Shown here: positions 19,100-27,130 of the stretch, in pieces | How positions within the stretch are numbered: position 1 is the stretch's first letter | Layout: each line of letters starts with the position of its first letter | Assembly: GCF_006364435.1 (NCBI RefSeq) | Contig: NZ_CP040977.1 | Location: 1 to 64,000, forward strand | Reading direction: 5' to 3' | Length of the DNA: 64,000 nucleotides | DNA from: Candidatus Methylopumilus universalis | Lineage (GTDB): Bacteria; Pseudomonadota; Gammaproteobacteria; Burkholderiales; Methylophilaceae | The notes under the pieces: generated by a model | What the model was told of the DNA's origin: nothing | The model's database searches: none | The model's input: the letters and a program-made list of their open reading frames with translations, nothing else | Program-made: the position numbers and the translations under genes

Positions 19100-22000
19100 T
19101 TATTTTTTAAACTCTTCAGCAATTTTGATATAAGTGCCAATACGATCTTTTTGATGTTTACTTAACCATACAAAAAATAGTGGAATAAAAATAGTTGCAA
19201 TAAAGGTTGCTAATATCATGCCGCCAAAAACACCAGTCCCCATAGATTGACGCGCCGCTGCACCCGCACCCGTTGCAAAAACAAGAGGCACAATACCAAA
19301 AACGAAAGCCATCGATGTCATCACAATAGGTCTAAAACGGAGGCGCGCAGCTTCAACCGCAGCCTCCATGAGGGGCATACCCTCTTCCATTTTTTGACTC
19401 GCAAATTCAACAATTAAGATTGCATTTTTAGCAGCGAGACCAATTAAGGTGATTAAGCCAATCTGAAAATAAATATCATTTGGCATACCGCGCACCAGAA
19501 TAGCAATGAGCGCGCCAGTCATTGCAAATGGCACAGCCATAATTACTGCGAGAGGAAGTGCCCATGTTTCAAACTGTGCGGCTAAAATCAGAAACACCAT
19601 AATAATGGCGAAGCCAAACGCGAAGAGCGCCGCAGAACCTGCGCGCTTTTCTTGGTAGGCTTGTCCTGTCCAAGCCATTTGATAGCCCTCAGGTAAACTT
19701 TCCTTTGCAATTTTTTCAACAAGCTTAATGGTGTCGCCCGAACTAACACCAGGGGCTCCTCCTGCTAAGACTTTTGCCGAGAGAAGTCCGTTAAAACGTT
19801 CGAGTTGTTCAGCACCTACAATACTATTGACTATGCTAATCGCTGAGAGGGGAATCATAGCGCCTGCATTTGATCGCACATACACTTTACCGAGATCATC
19901 TGGACTCATTCGATAAGGCGCTTCCGCTTGAAGCTGAACACGATAAGTTCTACCCGATTTATTAAAGTCATTAACATACAGTGAGCCCATAGTGCTTTGC
20001 AGCGTGTCATAAATACTCGAAATAGGGATGCCTAAGCTCATCGCTTTAGCTTCATCTACTTCAATAAAAAGTTGCGGTACAGTAGGCCTAAAAAAGGAAT
20101 TAATGCCTATAAGACGTGGTTCTTTTTTAAGTGCTTCAATGAACAAATTCACTGCAGCAAATAAACGTAATGGGTCAGTGTCGCTTCTACTTTGGACATA
20201 AGTTTCCATACTACCTGAGCTGCCTAATCCACGAATTGAAGGAGGGTTAAATGCAATAGCAAGGCCATCGGGTTGCATCATACCAATACCAAAAAGTTTT
20301 TTTACAATATCACCTGCGGAGCTTTTTCGTTCCGCCCAATCTTTTAATCTTACAAACATCGTAGCTGCATTTGATTTGTTGCCGCCTCCGATCAAATCAT
20401 ATCCATTTACAGCAAACTGAAAAGTAGTTGCAGGATCCTTGGCAATTGCAGAACGAACATCTTCCGTTGTTTTAGAGGTGCGACTAATTGTAGCGCCATC
20501 CGGCAACATCACAGCTGTAATAACGTATCCTTGATCTTCGGAAGGTATAAAGCTCGTAGGCGTAAATTTAAAAAGGAATATAGAGGCAATCACAATCCCA
20601 ACAAAAACAATGCCCCCAATAAAGCGGTGATGCAATGTGCTATTAACGACCTTAATATAAAAGTTGGTTAAGCGAGTAAATCCTCCATTAAAGCGATCAA
20701 AAAATTTTGAACGAATAGAGTTCGGATTTAAGATAATGGCACAGAGTGCCGGCGTCAGCGTGAGGGCCACAACACCAGATATCACAACAGCAATAGCAAC
20801 TGTCACAGCAAATTGGCGATAGAGTTCTCCTGCGATACCACCCATAAATGCCACAGGCACAAATACAGCGCATAACACTAATACAATGGCAACGACTGCA
20901 GCAGAGACTTGTTCCATGGATTTAATAGCAGCTTTAATCGGAGAAAGTTTTTCTTCCGCCATTAAGCGTTCAATATTTTCTAAAACGACAATGGCATCAT
21001 CGACCACAATACCTATAGACAAGACCATCGCGAAGAGTGTCAGCGTATTGATTGAGAAACCAAAAAGATATAGCCCTGCAAAAGTACCTATTAAAGATAT
21101 AGGTACAGCGATAATAGGAATTAAAGTTGCACGCCAGTTTTGTAAAAATAGAAACACGACAATCACTACAAGAAGCATTGCTTCACCAAGCGTTTTAAAG
21201 ACTTCTTTCATGGAAGCTTTTACAAAATTACTTGTGTCATAAGGAATTTCGAAATCCATTCCTTTAGGAAAGCGTCCTTTAAGTTCAGCCATTTTTTCTT
21301 TAATGCCCTTTGCTGTATCAAGAGCATTAGCGCCTGTCTGAAGGAAAATAGGAATACCTACGCCTGGTTTACCATTTAATGTTGTATTGATGTCGTAGGT
21401 TTGTGAACCCAATTCGACCCTTGCAATATCTTTAAGATAAAGAATACCGTTTGGCCCACCAGCTCTAACGATAATATTTCCAAATTCATTAGGATCAAGC
21501 AAGCGGCCTTTTGCATTGACTGTATATACTAGTTGTTGCTCATTTACAGAAGGTTCCTGACCAATTTTACCTGCCGCATATTGTGCATTTTGGCTTTGAA
21601 TTGCAGCTGCGATGTCAGAAGTGGTGACATGTAGTTGCGCCATACGATCTGGTTTTAGCCAGATCCGCATAGAGTAATCGCGAGCACCAAAAATATTAGC
21701 ATCACCAACACCTTTGACGCGTTTGATTTCATCTAATACATTTAGCGTTGCATAGTTACTTAAATAAAGCGGATCAAATTGTTTGTCTTTTGATGTGAGC
21801 ATCACCACCAAAAGAATGTCATTTGATTTTTTTTGCACAATCACACCTGTGCGCCTTACCATTTCTGGTAATCGAGGAGAGGCGATGTTGACACGATTAC
21901 TTACATTAAATGTAGCCTGATCAATGTTAGTGCCAATTTCAAAAGTAGCAGTAATGTTAAGTGTGCCGCTAGAGTCCGTGCTTGAATTAAAATAAAGAAG

Positions 22001-22222
22001 ACCTTCAACGCCACTTAGCTGCTCTTCAATGGGGCCTGCAACTGTTTTCGAGAGTGTTTCGGCACTTGCACCTGGATAGTTCGCAGTGATAATGACTGTA
22101 GGTGGTGCAATTTGTGGATATTGTGCAATGGATAATTTAAGTGCAGCTGCAATACCAGCTAGAACAATAATGATTGAGATTACCGCAGCAAAAATTGGCC
22201 GCGTAATAAAAAATTTACTCAT
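19100..22222 (-). CDS. RND multidrug efflux pump, inner membrane transporter (HAE1/AcrB type)
   Basis: This proton-driven pump exports hydrophobic and amphiphilic compounds. The 1040-residue protein has 12 membrane helices in two repeats with large periplasmic loops, an N-terminal FFITRPIFAAVISI segment, and the proton-relay pair Asp408-Asp409 in GIVVDDAIVVLEN on helix 4, as in AcrB. The length fits HAE1 pumps rather than heavy-metal (CusA) pumps. Its start overlaps the adaptor stop by one base. No local regulator gene is present next to the operon. Confidence 0.95.
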   Translation of the reverse strand: MSKFFITRPIFAAVISIIIVLAGIAAALKLSIAQYPQIAPPTVIITANYPGASAETLSKTVAGPIEEQLSGVEGLLYFNSSTDSSGTLNITATFEIGTNIDQATFNVSNRVNIASPRLPEMVRRTGVIVQKKSNDILLVVMLTSKDKQFDPLYLSNYATLNVLDEIKRVKGVGDANIFGARDYSMRIWLKPDRMAQLHVTTSDIAAAIQSQNAQYAAGKIGQEPSVNEQQLVYTVNAKGRLLDPNEFGNIIVRAGGPNGILYLKDIARVELGSQTYDINTTLNGKPGVGIPIFLQTGANALDTAKGIKEKMAELKGRFPKGMDFEIPYDTSNFVKASMKEVFKTLGEAMLLVVIVVFLFLQNWRATLIPIIAVPISLIGTFAGLYLFGFSINTLTLFAMVLSIGIVVDDAIVVLENIERLMAEEKLSPIKAAIKSMEQVSAAVVAIVLVLCAVFVPVAFMGGIAGELYRQFAVTVAIAVVISGVVALTLTPALCAIILNPNSIRSKFFDRFNGGFTRLTNFYIKVVNSTLHHRFIGGIVFVGIVIASIFLFKFTPTSFIPSEDQGYVITAVMLPDGATISRTSKTTEDVRSAIAKDPATTFQFAVNGYDLIGGGNKSNAATMFVRLKDWAERKSSAGDIVKKLFGIGMMQPDGLAIAFNPPSIRGLGSSGSMETYVQSRSDTDPLRLFAAVNLFIEALKKEPRLIGINSFFRPTVPQLFIEVDEAKAMSLGIPISSIYDTLQSTMGSLYVNDFNKSGRTYRVQLQAEAPYRMSPDDLGKVYVRSNAGAMIPLSAISIVNSIVGAEQLERFNGLLSAKVLAGGAPGVSSGDTIKLVEKIAKESLPEGYQMAWTGQAYQEKRAGSAALFAFGFAIIMVFLILAAQFETWALPLAVIMAVPFAMTGALIAILVRGMPNDIYFQIGLITLIGLAAKNAILIVEFASQKMEEGMPLMEAAVEAARLRFRPIVMTSMAFVFGIVPLVFATGAGAAARQSMGTGVFGGMILATFIATIFIPLFFVWLSKHQKDRIGTYIKIAEEFKK

Positions 22223-23358
22223 TATTTTTTGAAGCTAGGCATGTTAGTCACAGGCATGCCAGGACGTACTTTGATAAGATTGTCGATAATGACTTTATCG
22301 CCCGCTTGAAGACCGTTTAGAATAACCCAATCTCTACCTTTCCATTGGCCAGTAACAACAGGACGGGGTGTCGCTTGACTTTTTTCATTGACCACAAATA
22401 CAAACTTACCTTGATCAGAATTAAGAACCGCTAACTGAGGCAGTAAAAATACACCATCTTTTTTGCCTATATTTACACGGACGCGCACAAATTGACCAGG
22501 TAAAATTTGACGCTCGTTATTTTCAAATGTTGCTCGGAGCTCTTGAGTGCCAAGCGATGGATTAATTTCGCTTGCGGCAAAGTTTATTTTGCCTTTTTTC
22601 GGGTATTCATTTCCATCAGAAAGGATCATTGAAACTTCCTGAATATTTTTTTCATTTAATGCACCACCCAATTGTTTAAGTTCATTATCCGAAAAACTAA
22701 AACGTACCCAAATTGGATTTACTTGCGCTAATGTCGTAAGCAGACTTGTATTCGCAGAAATGAGGGCGCCTTCAGAAAATTGAAAGCGACCAGAAATACC
22801 ATCGACAGGCGCGGTGACATTAGTATAAGAAAGATTGAGTTCCGCCTGTCTTAAATTTGCTCGGCTTTGAGCGAGAGCAGCGATACTAATCGATTCGTCT
22901 GATGTTGCATTATCAAATTCACGCTGACTAATCGACCGAGATTCAATCAAACCCTCTAAACGTTTTTTCTCTCTCTTAGCTTGTTCGGCTCGTTCAAGGC
23001 TCTGATTATATTGAGCACGCGCTTGATTTAAGGCTATTTTATATGGCTCGGGATCAATATTGAATAAAGTTTGACCCGCTTTAACCGCAGAGCCTTCATT
23101 GTATTTACGTTTTAATAAAATACCGCCAACACGAGGTCTAATTTCAACTTCTTTAGCGCCCTCTGTTTGGCCCACAGCTTCGGCTGAAATAGGGACGCTC
23201 GAAGGTGCCATTTCTAGCATCGTTACAGGCAATACAAAATTAGGTGGCATACCACTTTGCTCAGGGGGCTTCTGGCAGCCAACCAAGATAAGCAGTATAA
23301 GAAGGGGAGGTAAAATAGATCTTAATGGCGCGAGATGGCTTAACAACTGAAACCCCAA
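22222..23358 (-). CDS. RND efflux periplasmic adaptor lipoprotein
   Basis: This is the membrane fusion protein of the tripartite pump. The 378-residue protein has a lipoprotein signal with LVGC lipobox (Cys28), a biotinyl-lipoyl-like domain (VEIRPRVGGIL with partner LSYTNVTAPVDGISGR), an alpha-helical hairpin rich in Gln, Glu and Arg between them, and a beta-barrel domain ending in QFVRVRV. It is the first gene of the operon. The start used places a charged, Leu-rich leader before the lipobox; a later start is possible. Confidence 0.93.
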   Translation of the reverse strand: MGFQLLSHLAPLRSILPPLLILLILVGCQKPPEQSGMPPNFVLPVTMLEMAPSSVPISAEAVGQTEGAKEVEIRPRVGGILLKRKYNEGSAVKAGQTLFNIDPEPYKIALNQARAQYNQSLERAEQAKREKKRLEGLIESRSISQREFDNATSDESISIAALAQSRANLRQAELNLSYTNVTAPVDGISGRFQFSEGALISANTSLLTTLAQVNPIWVRFSFSDNELKQLGGALNEKNIQEVSMILSDGNEYPKKGKINFAASEINPSLGTQELRATFENNERQILPGQFVRVRVNIGKKDGVFLLPQLAVLNSDQGKFVFVVNEKSQATPRPVVTGQWKGRDWVILNGLQAGDKVIIDNLIKVRPGMPVTNMPSFKK

Positions 23359-23468
23359 CTTTAAAAATATGGATAAAGGAAATGTATCTTAAATCTGACT
23401 ATATTTTACTCTGAAACGTGGGCGCAGGGGATTAAGCCAAAGTTTTTTTAAAGCTTTAAATATTAAAT

Positions 23469-23780
23469 CTAGTTCTTAAATTTTGTAGATAAATAAATGA
23501 GGTAAGAGCCAATGATGATATCAAGTAAAATCCATACTATTATTGGAAAGTGAAATGGAAGGAAAGGATTGTCTATAATTAACACGCTAATTAAAAAAGC
23601 GATATGGGGTGTATTAAGCTTTACCCATTTGTTAAGCAGAATAAATCCGACGCCAATAAAAACTATAACTCTAAAATAATCATAAAAACTTTCAGGCAAT
23701 GGAAAGGCTGCAACAAAATAGAGTAAGGCAATAGCCCTTTCCATAAATATTATTTTTTTTACATTACTTAACATAATCAA
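23469..23780 (-). CDS. Small four-helix membrane protein
   Basis: The 103-residue product is almost wholly hydrophobic, with four likely membrane segments (about 14-27, 34-46, 58-69 and 78-97) and a conserved-looking NPFLPFHFPI loop. It may belong to the small DUF6804-like membrane family, but this is not certain. Its start overlaps the end of the STAS gene by 17 bases, implying coupled translation; a second ATG (Met13) at 23742-23744 would avoid the overlap. Because it is translationally tied to a signalling protein, a role in the same system is possible. Confidence 0.6.
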   Translation of the reverse strand: MIMLSNVKKIIFMERAIALLYFVAAFPLPESFYDYFRVIVFIGVGFILLNKWVKLNTPHIAFLISVLIIDNPFLPFHFPIIVWILLDIIIGSYLIYLSTKFKN

Positions 23781-24102
23781 TAGCAGCTTCTAATGTATCA
23801 AAACTTGGGATAATTTTATCTAACCCAGAAATAGTAATAACCATATTCACATCAGACTGAGTTCCAAATAATGCAAACTTACCTTTGCGGGCGTTAATTG
23901 CTTTAACGTTAGATATTAAGAGCCTTATACCGATTGAAGATATATAAGGTACCTTTGACATATCCGCGATAATGGACTCTCTTGGAGATGCTGTCATACC
24001 AGAAAATTTCGTTTCTATTTGCCCAACACCTTCAATATCAAGTCGTCCCGATAATGTTATTTTTGTAATCGAGCCATTGATTTGTTCTTCACTAATTTCC
24101 AT
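23764..24102 (-). CDS. STAS-domain anti-sigma factor antagonist
   Basis: This 112-residue single-domain STAS protein resembles RsbV/SpoIIAA. It begins with a beta strand and ITLSGRLDIEGV, then has IIADMSKVPYISSIGIRLLI, in which Ser55/Ser56 occupy the position of the serine phosphorylated by partner-switching kinases. In such systems the unphosphorylated form binds the kinase. The cognate kinase candidate is the divergent HATPase gene 235 bases away, and the phosphatase candidate is the REC-PP2C gene at 29.7 kb. No sigma factor gene is adjacent, so the output is unknown. Confidence 0.9.
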   Translation of the reverse strand: MEISEEQINGSITKITLSGRLDIEGVGQIETKFSGMTASPRESIIADMSKVPYISSIGIRLLISNVKAINARKGKFALFGTQSDVNMVITISGLDKIIPSFDTLEAAIDYVK

Positions 24103-24173
24103 ATAATCACCTTTTAAGTTGTAAAGTTTTGTTATGTATTAATTTTAAAAGTCATAATTTTCAATGCATTAAA

Positions 24174-24190
24174 TTAGGCTAATAGCCTAA
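24174..24190. repeat. Perfect palindromic hairpin in the STAS/HATPase divergent spacer
   Basis: TTAGGCT (24174-24180) and AGCCTAA (24184-24190) are separated by AAT. The element is 72 bases upstream of the STAS start on the minus strand and about 150 bases before the HATPase start, so it may be an operator serving one or both promoters. The spacer (24103-24336) is otherwise A+T-rich, with a TATAAT at 24305-24310 as possible -10 for the plus-strand gene. Confidence 0.4.
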
Positions 24191-24336
24191 TAAATCAAAG
24201 ATAGCTTAAACAAGAAAATAACACAATTTATCTGTAAATTCGATGTTATATTTGCATCATTAACTAAAGAATAATAAGAAAAATAAGCTTTATTGTCATA
24301 AATTTATAATACTTTCTAAATTAGTATGAGCTTAAT

Positions 24337-24750
24337 ATGAAAGCACTAAAGATTAATTTAACTAAGAATATTTCCGACCTCACTATGTTAGTTACTAAGC
24401 TCGAGAAATTTTTTGAAGAAAATAATATTTCTAGTATTTCAATGCCAATGACTTTAATTTTAGAAGAGCTTTATACAAATACTATTACACACGGAGCTTC
24501 CGATGGGCGTGATATTTTCATAGAAGTCAATTTAGGTATTGATAAAAATGAATTAGTTATGACTTATAAAGATAATGGAATACCATTTAATGTGCTTGAG
24601 CTTCCAGGCCCAGATTTGACTGCATCAATAGAAAACAGAGAGGTTGGGGGTCTTGGCGTTCATTATGTAAAAACTCTTACGGATTCTGTTGAATATGAGT
24701 ACTTAGAAAAGCAAAATGTATTAAAAATGAAGAAAAAATTAAGTAACTAG
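24337..24750 (+). CDS. RsbW-like HATPase (anti-sigma factor / serine kinase type)
   Basis: This 137-residue single-domain GHKL ATPase resembles RsbW/SpoIIAB and other stand-alone serine kinases. The N-box is EELYTN (43-48), the G1 box is KDNGIPFN (78-85), and G2 is GGLGVHYVK (104-112), all intact, so ATP binding is expected. It is likely to phosphorylate the neighbouring STAS protein and hold or release a third partner. Its last 12 bases overlap the convergent end of the Na/Pi transporter gene. The same fold reappears, degenerate, at the C-terminus of the ABC ATPase at 32.4-33.5 kb. Confidence 0.88.
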   Translation: MKALKINLTKNISDLTMLVTKLEKFFEENNISSISMPMTLILEELYTNTITHGASDGRDIFIEVNLGIDKNELVMTYKDNGIPFNVLELPGPDLTASIENREVGGLGVHYVKTLTDSVEYEYLEKQNVLKMKKKLSN

Positions 24751-26316
24751 TCTTGTGGCATGAATTCTTCGAATAAGCCAAATAATTCTCTCAAAAATAC
24801 TCGTAGAAACAAAGAGCATCTGTCTTTCTTCTAAGTTTATTGATTGATCGTTTAGTAAAGAGTCTCTAATTTTTTCCATAAGATCACTGCGGTCTGAAGT
24901 TAAACTGACTAATAATTCATCATCATTATCCTTCGTAATCAGAGAGTCATTAAGTAAAGTTAAGATGAGATGAAGGCTTTCTACCATTGAGCTCGCAAGC
25001 CCTTTTTGAAAATTATGTGTGGCCTCAATATTTTGTTCAAAACTATAGAGCCCATTAACAAGAGAAATCATATCCTCGTTTCTGCTTTGAATTGAAAATA
25101 AGCTCTCAGTATTATTATCATTCTTATTTAAAGAGGTAGTCTCTGAGATAAATAATTTTGTTTTATTTAATAAGTCTAAAGTTAACTCATGCCTTGTATT
25201 TAATTGAATAGTAACAACTCTCTCATGCTCAACTCTAACTGGCTCAAGATAATCGACTAGGCTCTCAATAAGTCTATTTTGTTCTTTCGAGACCAATATT
25301 AAAGCTGTTTCAGTATTGTCAGAAGATTCAGGATAAATAAAATGTAGCTTAAATAAATTCTCTTCCTCGGATTCGGGGCTAAGGTAATTAAGTAACAAAA
25401 TAATCTTATTTTGAAATAAAGCTACAACAAGTCCGCCGGATAATTGTAAAGCTAGGTAGACGAGAGACAACATGAAAGATGCGTTGATTGTTAAATGGAT
25501 AGTATTAAAAAATCCAAAGAGTTTCGAGGGCTCTAACCAGGTCAGTGGATATAGGACTAAGCTACCTAAAAGTTTTGAAAGAAAGCAATAAATAGCGATT
25601 TGTTTTTTTTTGCCCTCCAGGTGAGAAGCAAAAAATAAGACACTTAACCCAGAACCAATATTAGCGCCGAAAACTAAAATCATAGCTTCATTAAAATGTA
25701 TGATGCCTGCCATATTTAATGCAACTGCAAGAATGGCAACACTTGAAGATGATTGCACTATCAATGCAGAAAAAATTCCAATCAGTAAACCTATCAAGCT
25801 TGACTCAGCGGAAAATATAAAAAACTCTCTGGCCCAGGTCGATGTGTTTAAAACATGTCCTGTTTCTTTAATGAGCCCTAGCCCAAATAAAAGTAAGCCA
25901 AACGCAAGAAATACAGCTGCAATTTGTTTAGCTTTAATATCTTTAGTGAGATTAAGTAGATGCATCAATCCAACTATCCCAAGCGAAAAGAAACTAGCAG
26001 TTTTTATATCGATAGATACTAAAAAGACTAGCAATGCTGTTCCTGACCCTGACCAGGCAACCATTGCTAAAGCTCGATTGATAGTTAAAGCTCCAGAATT
26101 CAAAAGCCCTAAACATAAAAAAGTTGCTGCGCTAGTGCTCTGAGTGATGACACCTAAAAAAGATCCAGTCAAAGCACTTGAGAATGGCCCGCGAGTAAAA
26201 TTGATTAATATCGAACGCAACTTACCAGAAAAAATAGGTTGCATACTGGCAGAAAGGTAATGTAACCCAGTAAAAAAAAATCCAAGTCCAGCCAAGAATG
26301 AAATAATTTGCATCAT
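24739..26316 (-). CDS. Na/Pi-cotransporter family protein with PhoU-like tail
   Basis: The 525-residue protein has the two inverted repeats of the PF02690 Na/phosphate symporter family, each with the Gln-Ser-rich motif (QSTSAAT and VQSSSSVAILAVALN), spread over about nine to ten membrane segments in residues 1-300. The C-terminal 200 residues are soluble, helical and PhoU-like. Bacterial homologues take part in phosphate export or uptake. The preceding gene on the same strand, a membrane sensor-like protein, ends 8 bases before its start, suggesting a two-gene operon. The 3' end overlaps the HATPase gene. Confidence 0.88.
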   Translation of the reverse strand: MMQIISFLAGLGFFFTGLHYLSASMQPIFSGKLRSILINFTRGPFSSALTGSFLGVITQSTSAATFLCLGLLNSGALTINRALAMVAWSGSGTALLVFLVSIDIKTASFFSLGIVGLMHLLNLTKDIKAKQIAAVFLAFGLLLFGLGLIKETGHVLNTSTWAREFFIFSAESSLIGLLIGIFSALIVQSSSSVAILAVALNMAGIIHFNEAMILVFGANIGSGLSVLFFASHLEGKKKQIAIYCFLSKLLGSLVLYPLTWLEPSKLFGFFNTIHLTINASFMLSLVYLALQLSGGLVVALFQNKIILLLNYLSPESEEENLFKLHFIYPESSDNTETALILVSKEQNRLIESLVDYLEPVRVEHERVVTIQLNTRHELTLDLLNKTKLFISETTSLNKNDNNTESLFSIQSRNEDMISLVNGLYSFEQNIEATHNFQKGLASSMVESLHLILTLLNDSLITKDNDDELLVSLTSDRSDLMEKIRDSLLNDQSINLEERQMLFVSTSIFERIIWLIRRIHATRLVT

Positions 26317-26324
26317 ACTAAACG

Positions 26325-27011
26325 TTATTCAGAAGAAACTCTAAGGGCTTTAAATAAGTTGATAAATGATAAAAATAAAGCAAATAAGATAACTAAGATT
26401 AGAAATTGTCTTAATTGATGATAGCGAATTTCGAAATCATTTTTGACTTTTAATTGCAATGCGAAATATGTCTCATTAATTTCTTGATTGATAATAAATA
26501 ATTTATTTTCAATATTTTTAGTGAGACCCATAGTTTTTTTATCTAATAAAATTCCTTCTGTTAATGAAAGAGAGCTATATTCACTCAAGAGATCTCTATA
26601 TTGATTGATTATAATTAAGGAGTCTATTTTTAGATTAGTGATGTTCTTTAGAGCCAAGATCGCGGTTTTATCGTTTTCTATGTTTTCTAAATTTTCTTGA
26701 AATGCTGAAACTTTTTTCTCAAACAAACTCTTATATTTAATTTTTGTTTCTTTGTCACGGGCACGAGTAATAATATTTTTCCATTCCTGATCTGCAGATT
26801 TTAAATTAAGCTGTGCAAGTGATAGTTGCTCAGAAATATTTTTTAGTGCCTCTACTTTTAATAAATTTTGATTGTATTCTCGTTCCATCTTCCATATAGC
26901 AAAAAGTGAAGCGATGCCCATCACGGCTATTAAAAATACAATTGTGATGGTAGATGAAATTAGTTTTTGTCTAAATAGCGATTTATTATTTAATTGACCC
27001 AATTCAAGCAC
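26325..27011 (-). CDS. Membrane helical-bundle sensor-like protein without output domain
   Basis: The 228-residue product has one membrane helix near the N-terminus (about 19-38), a long helical region (40-200) and a second membrane helix (about 203-220), ending a few residues later. The topology and the segment SADQEWKNIITRARDKE, with a downstream LFEKKVSAFQENL, resemble the periplasmic four-helix-bundle sensor of chemoreceptors and histidine kinases. No HAMP, kinase or methyl-accepting domain follows. It is divergent from the cytoplasmic hybrid kinase gene and could act as its detached sensory part, or as a partner of the transporter downstream. Confidence 0.6.
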   Translation of the reverse strand: MLELGQLNNKSLFRQKLISSTITIVFLIAVMGIASLFAIWKMEREYNQNLLKVEALKNISEQLSLAQLNLKSADQEWKNIITRARDKETKIKYKSLFEKKVSAFQENLENIENDKTAILALKNITNLKIDSLIIINQYRDLLSEYSSLSLTEGILLDKKTMGLTKNIENKLFIINQEINETYFALQLKVKNDFEIRYHQLRQFLILVILFALFLSFINLFKALRVSSE

Positions 27012-27079
27012 CTTAATTGTATGTTTAGTTTATCGATTAAAAAACCAAGCCCTTAGAGACTTATAGTAATATTAAATTA

Positions 27080-27103
27080 ATGTGACAATATTGATTGTTA
27101 CAT
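27080..27103. promoter_or_regulatory. Near-perfect palindrome in a divergent promoter region (candidate operator)
   Basis: ATGTGACAAT (27080-27089) and ATTGTTACAT (27094-27103) form 10-base arms with one mismatch around a 4-base centre. It lies 28 bases before the hybrid kinase ATG and 69 bases before the divergent sensor gene. The spacing does not fit the CRP or FNR consensus. It is a good candidate binding site for a dimeric regulator controlling both transcripts. Confidence 0.45.
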
Positions 27104-27130
27104 TTATATGACATAAATTTAGAGAAAATT

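Noticed and set aside
20886-21242. 118-codon frame opposite the RND pump
   Set aside because: It is Ser/Thr/Ile-rich with no features and fully within the conserved pump gene.
25700-26143. 147-codon frame opposite the Na/Pi transporter
   Set aside because: It mirrors transporter membrane helices and has no initiation signals.
27095-27130. TTG start for the hybrid kinase, 12 codons upstream
   Set aside because: It would fall inside the palindromic operator candidate and lacks a ribosome binding site, while the ATG at 27131 has a purine-rich one.
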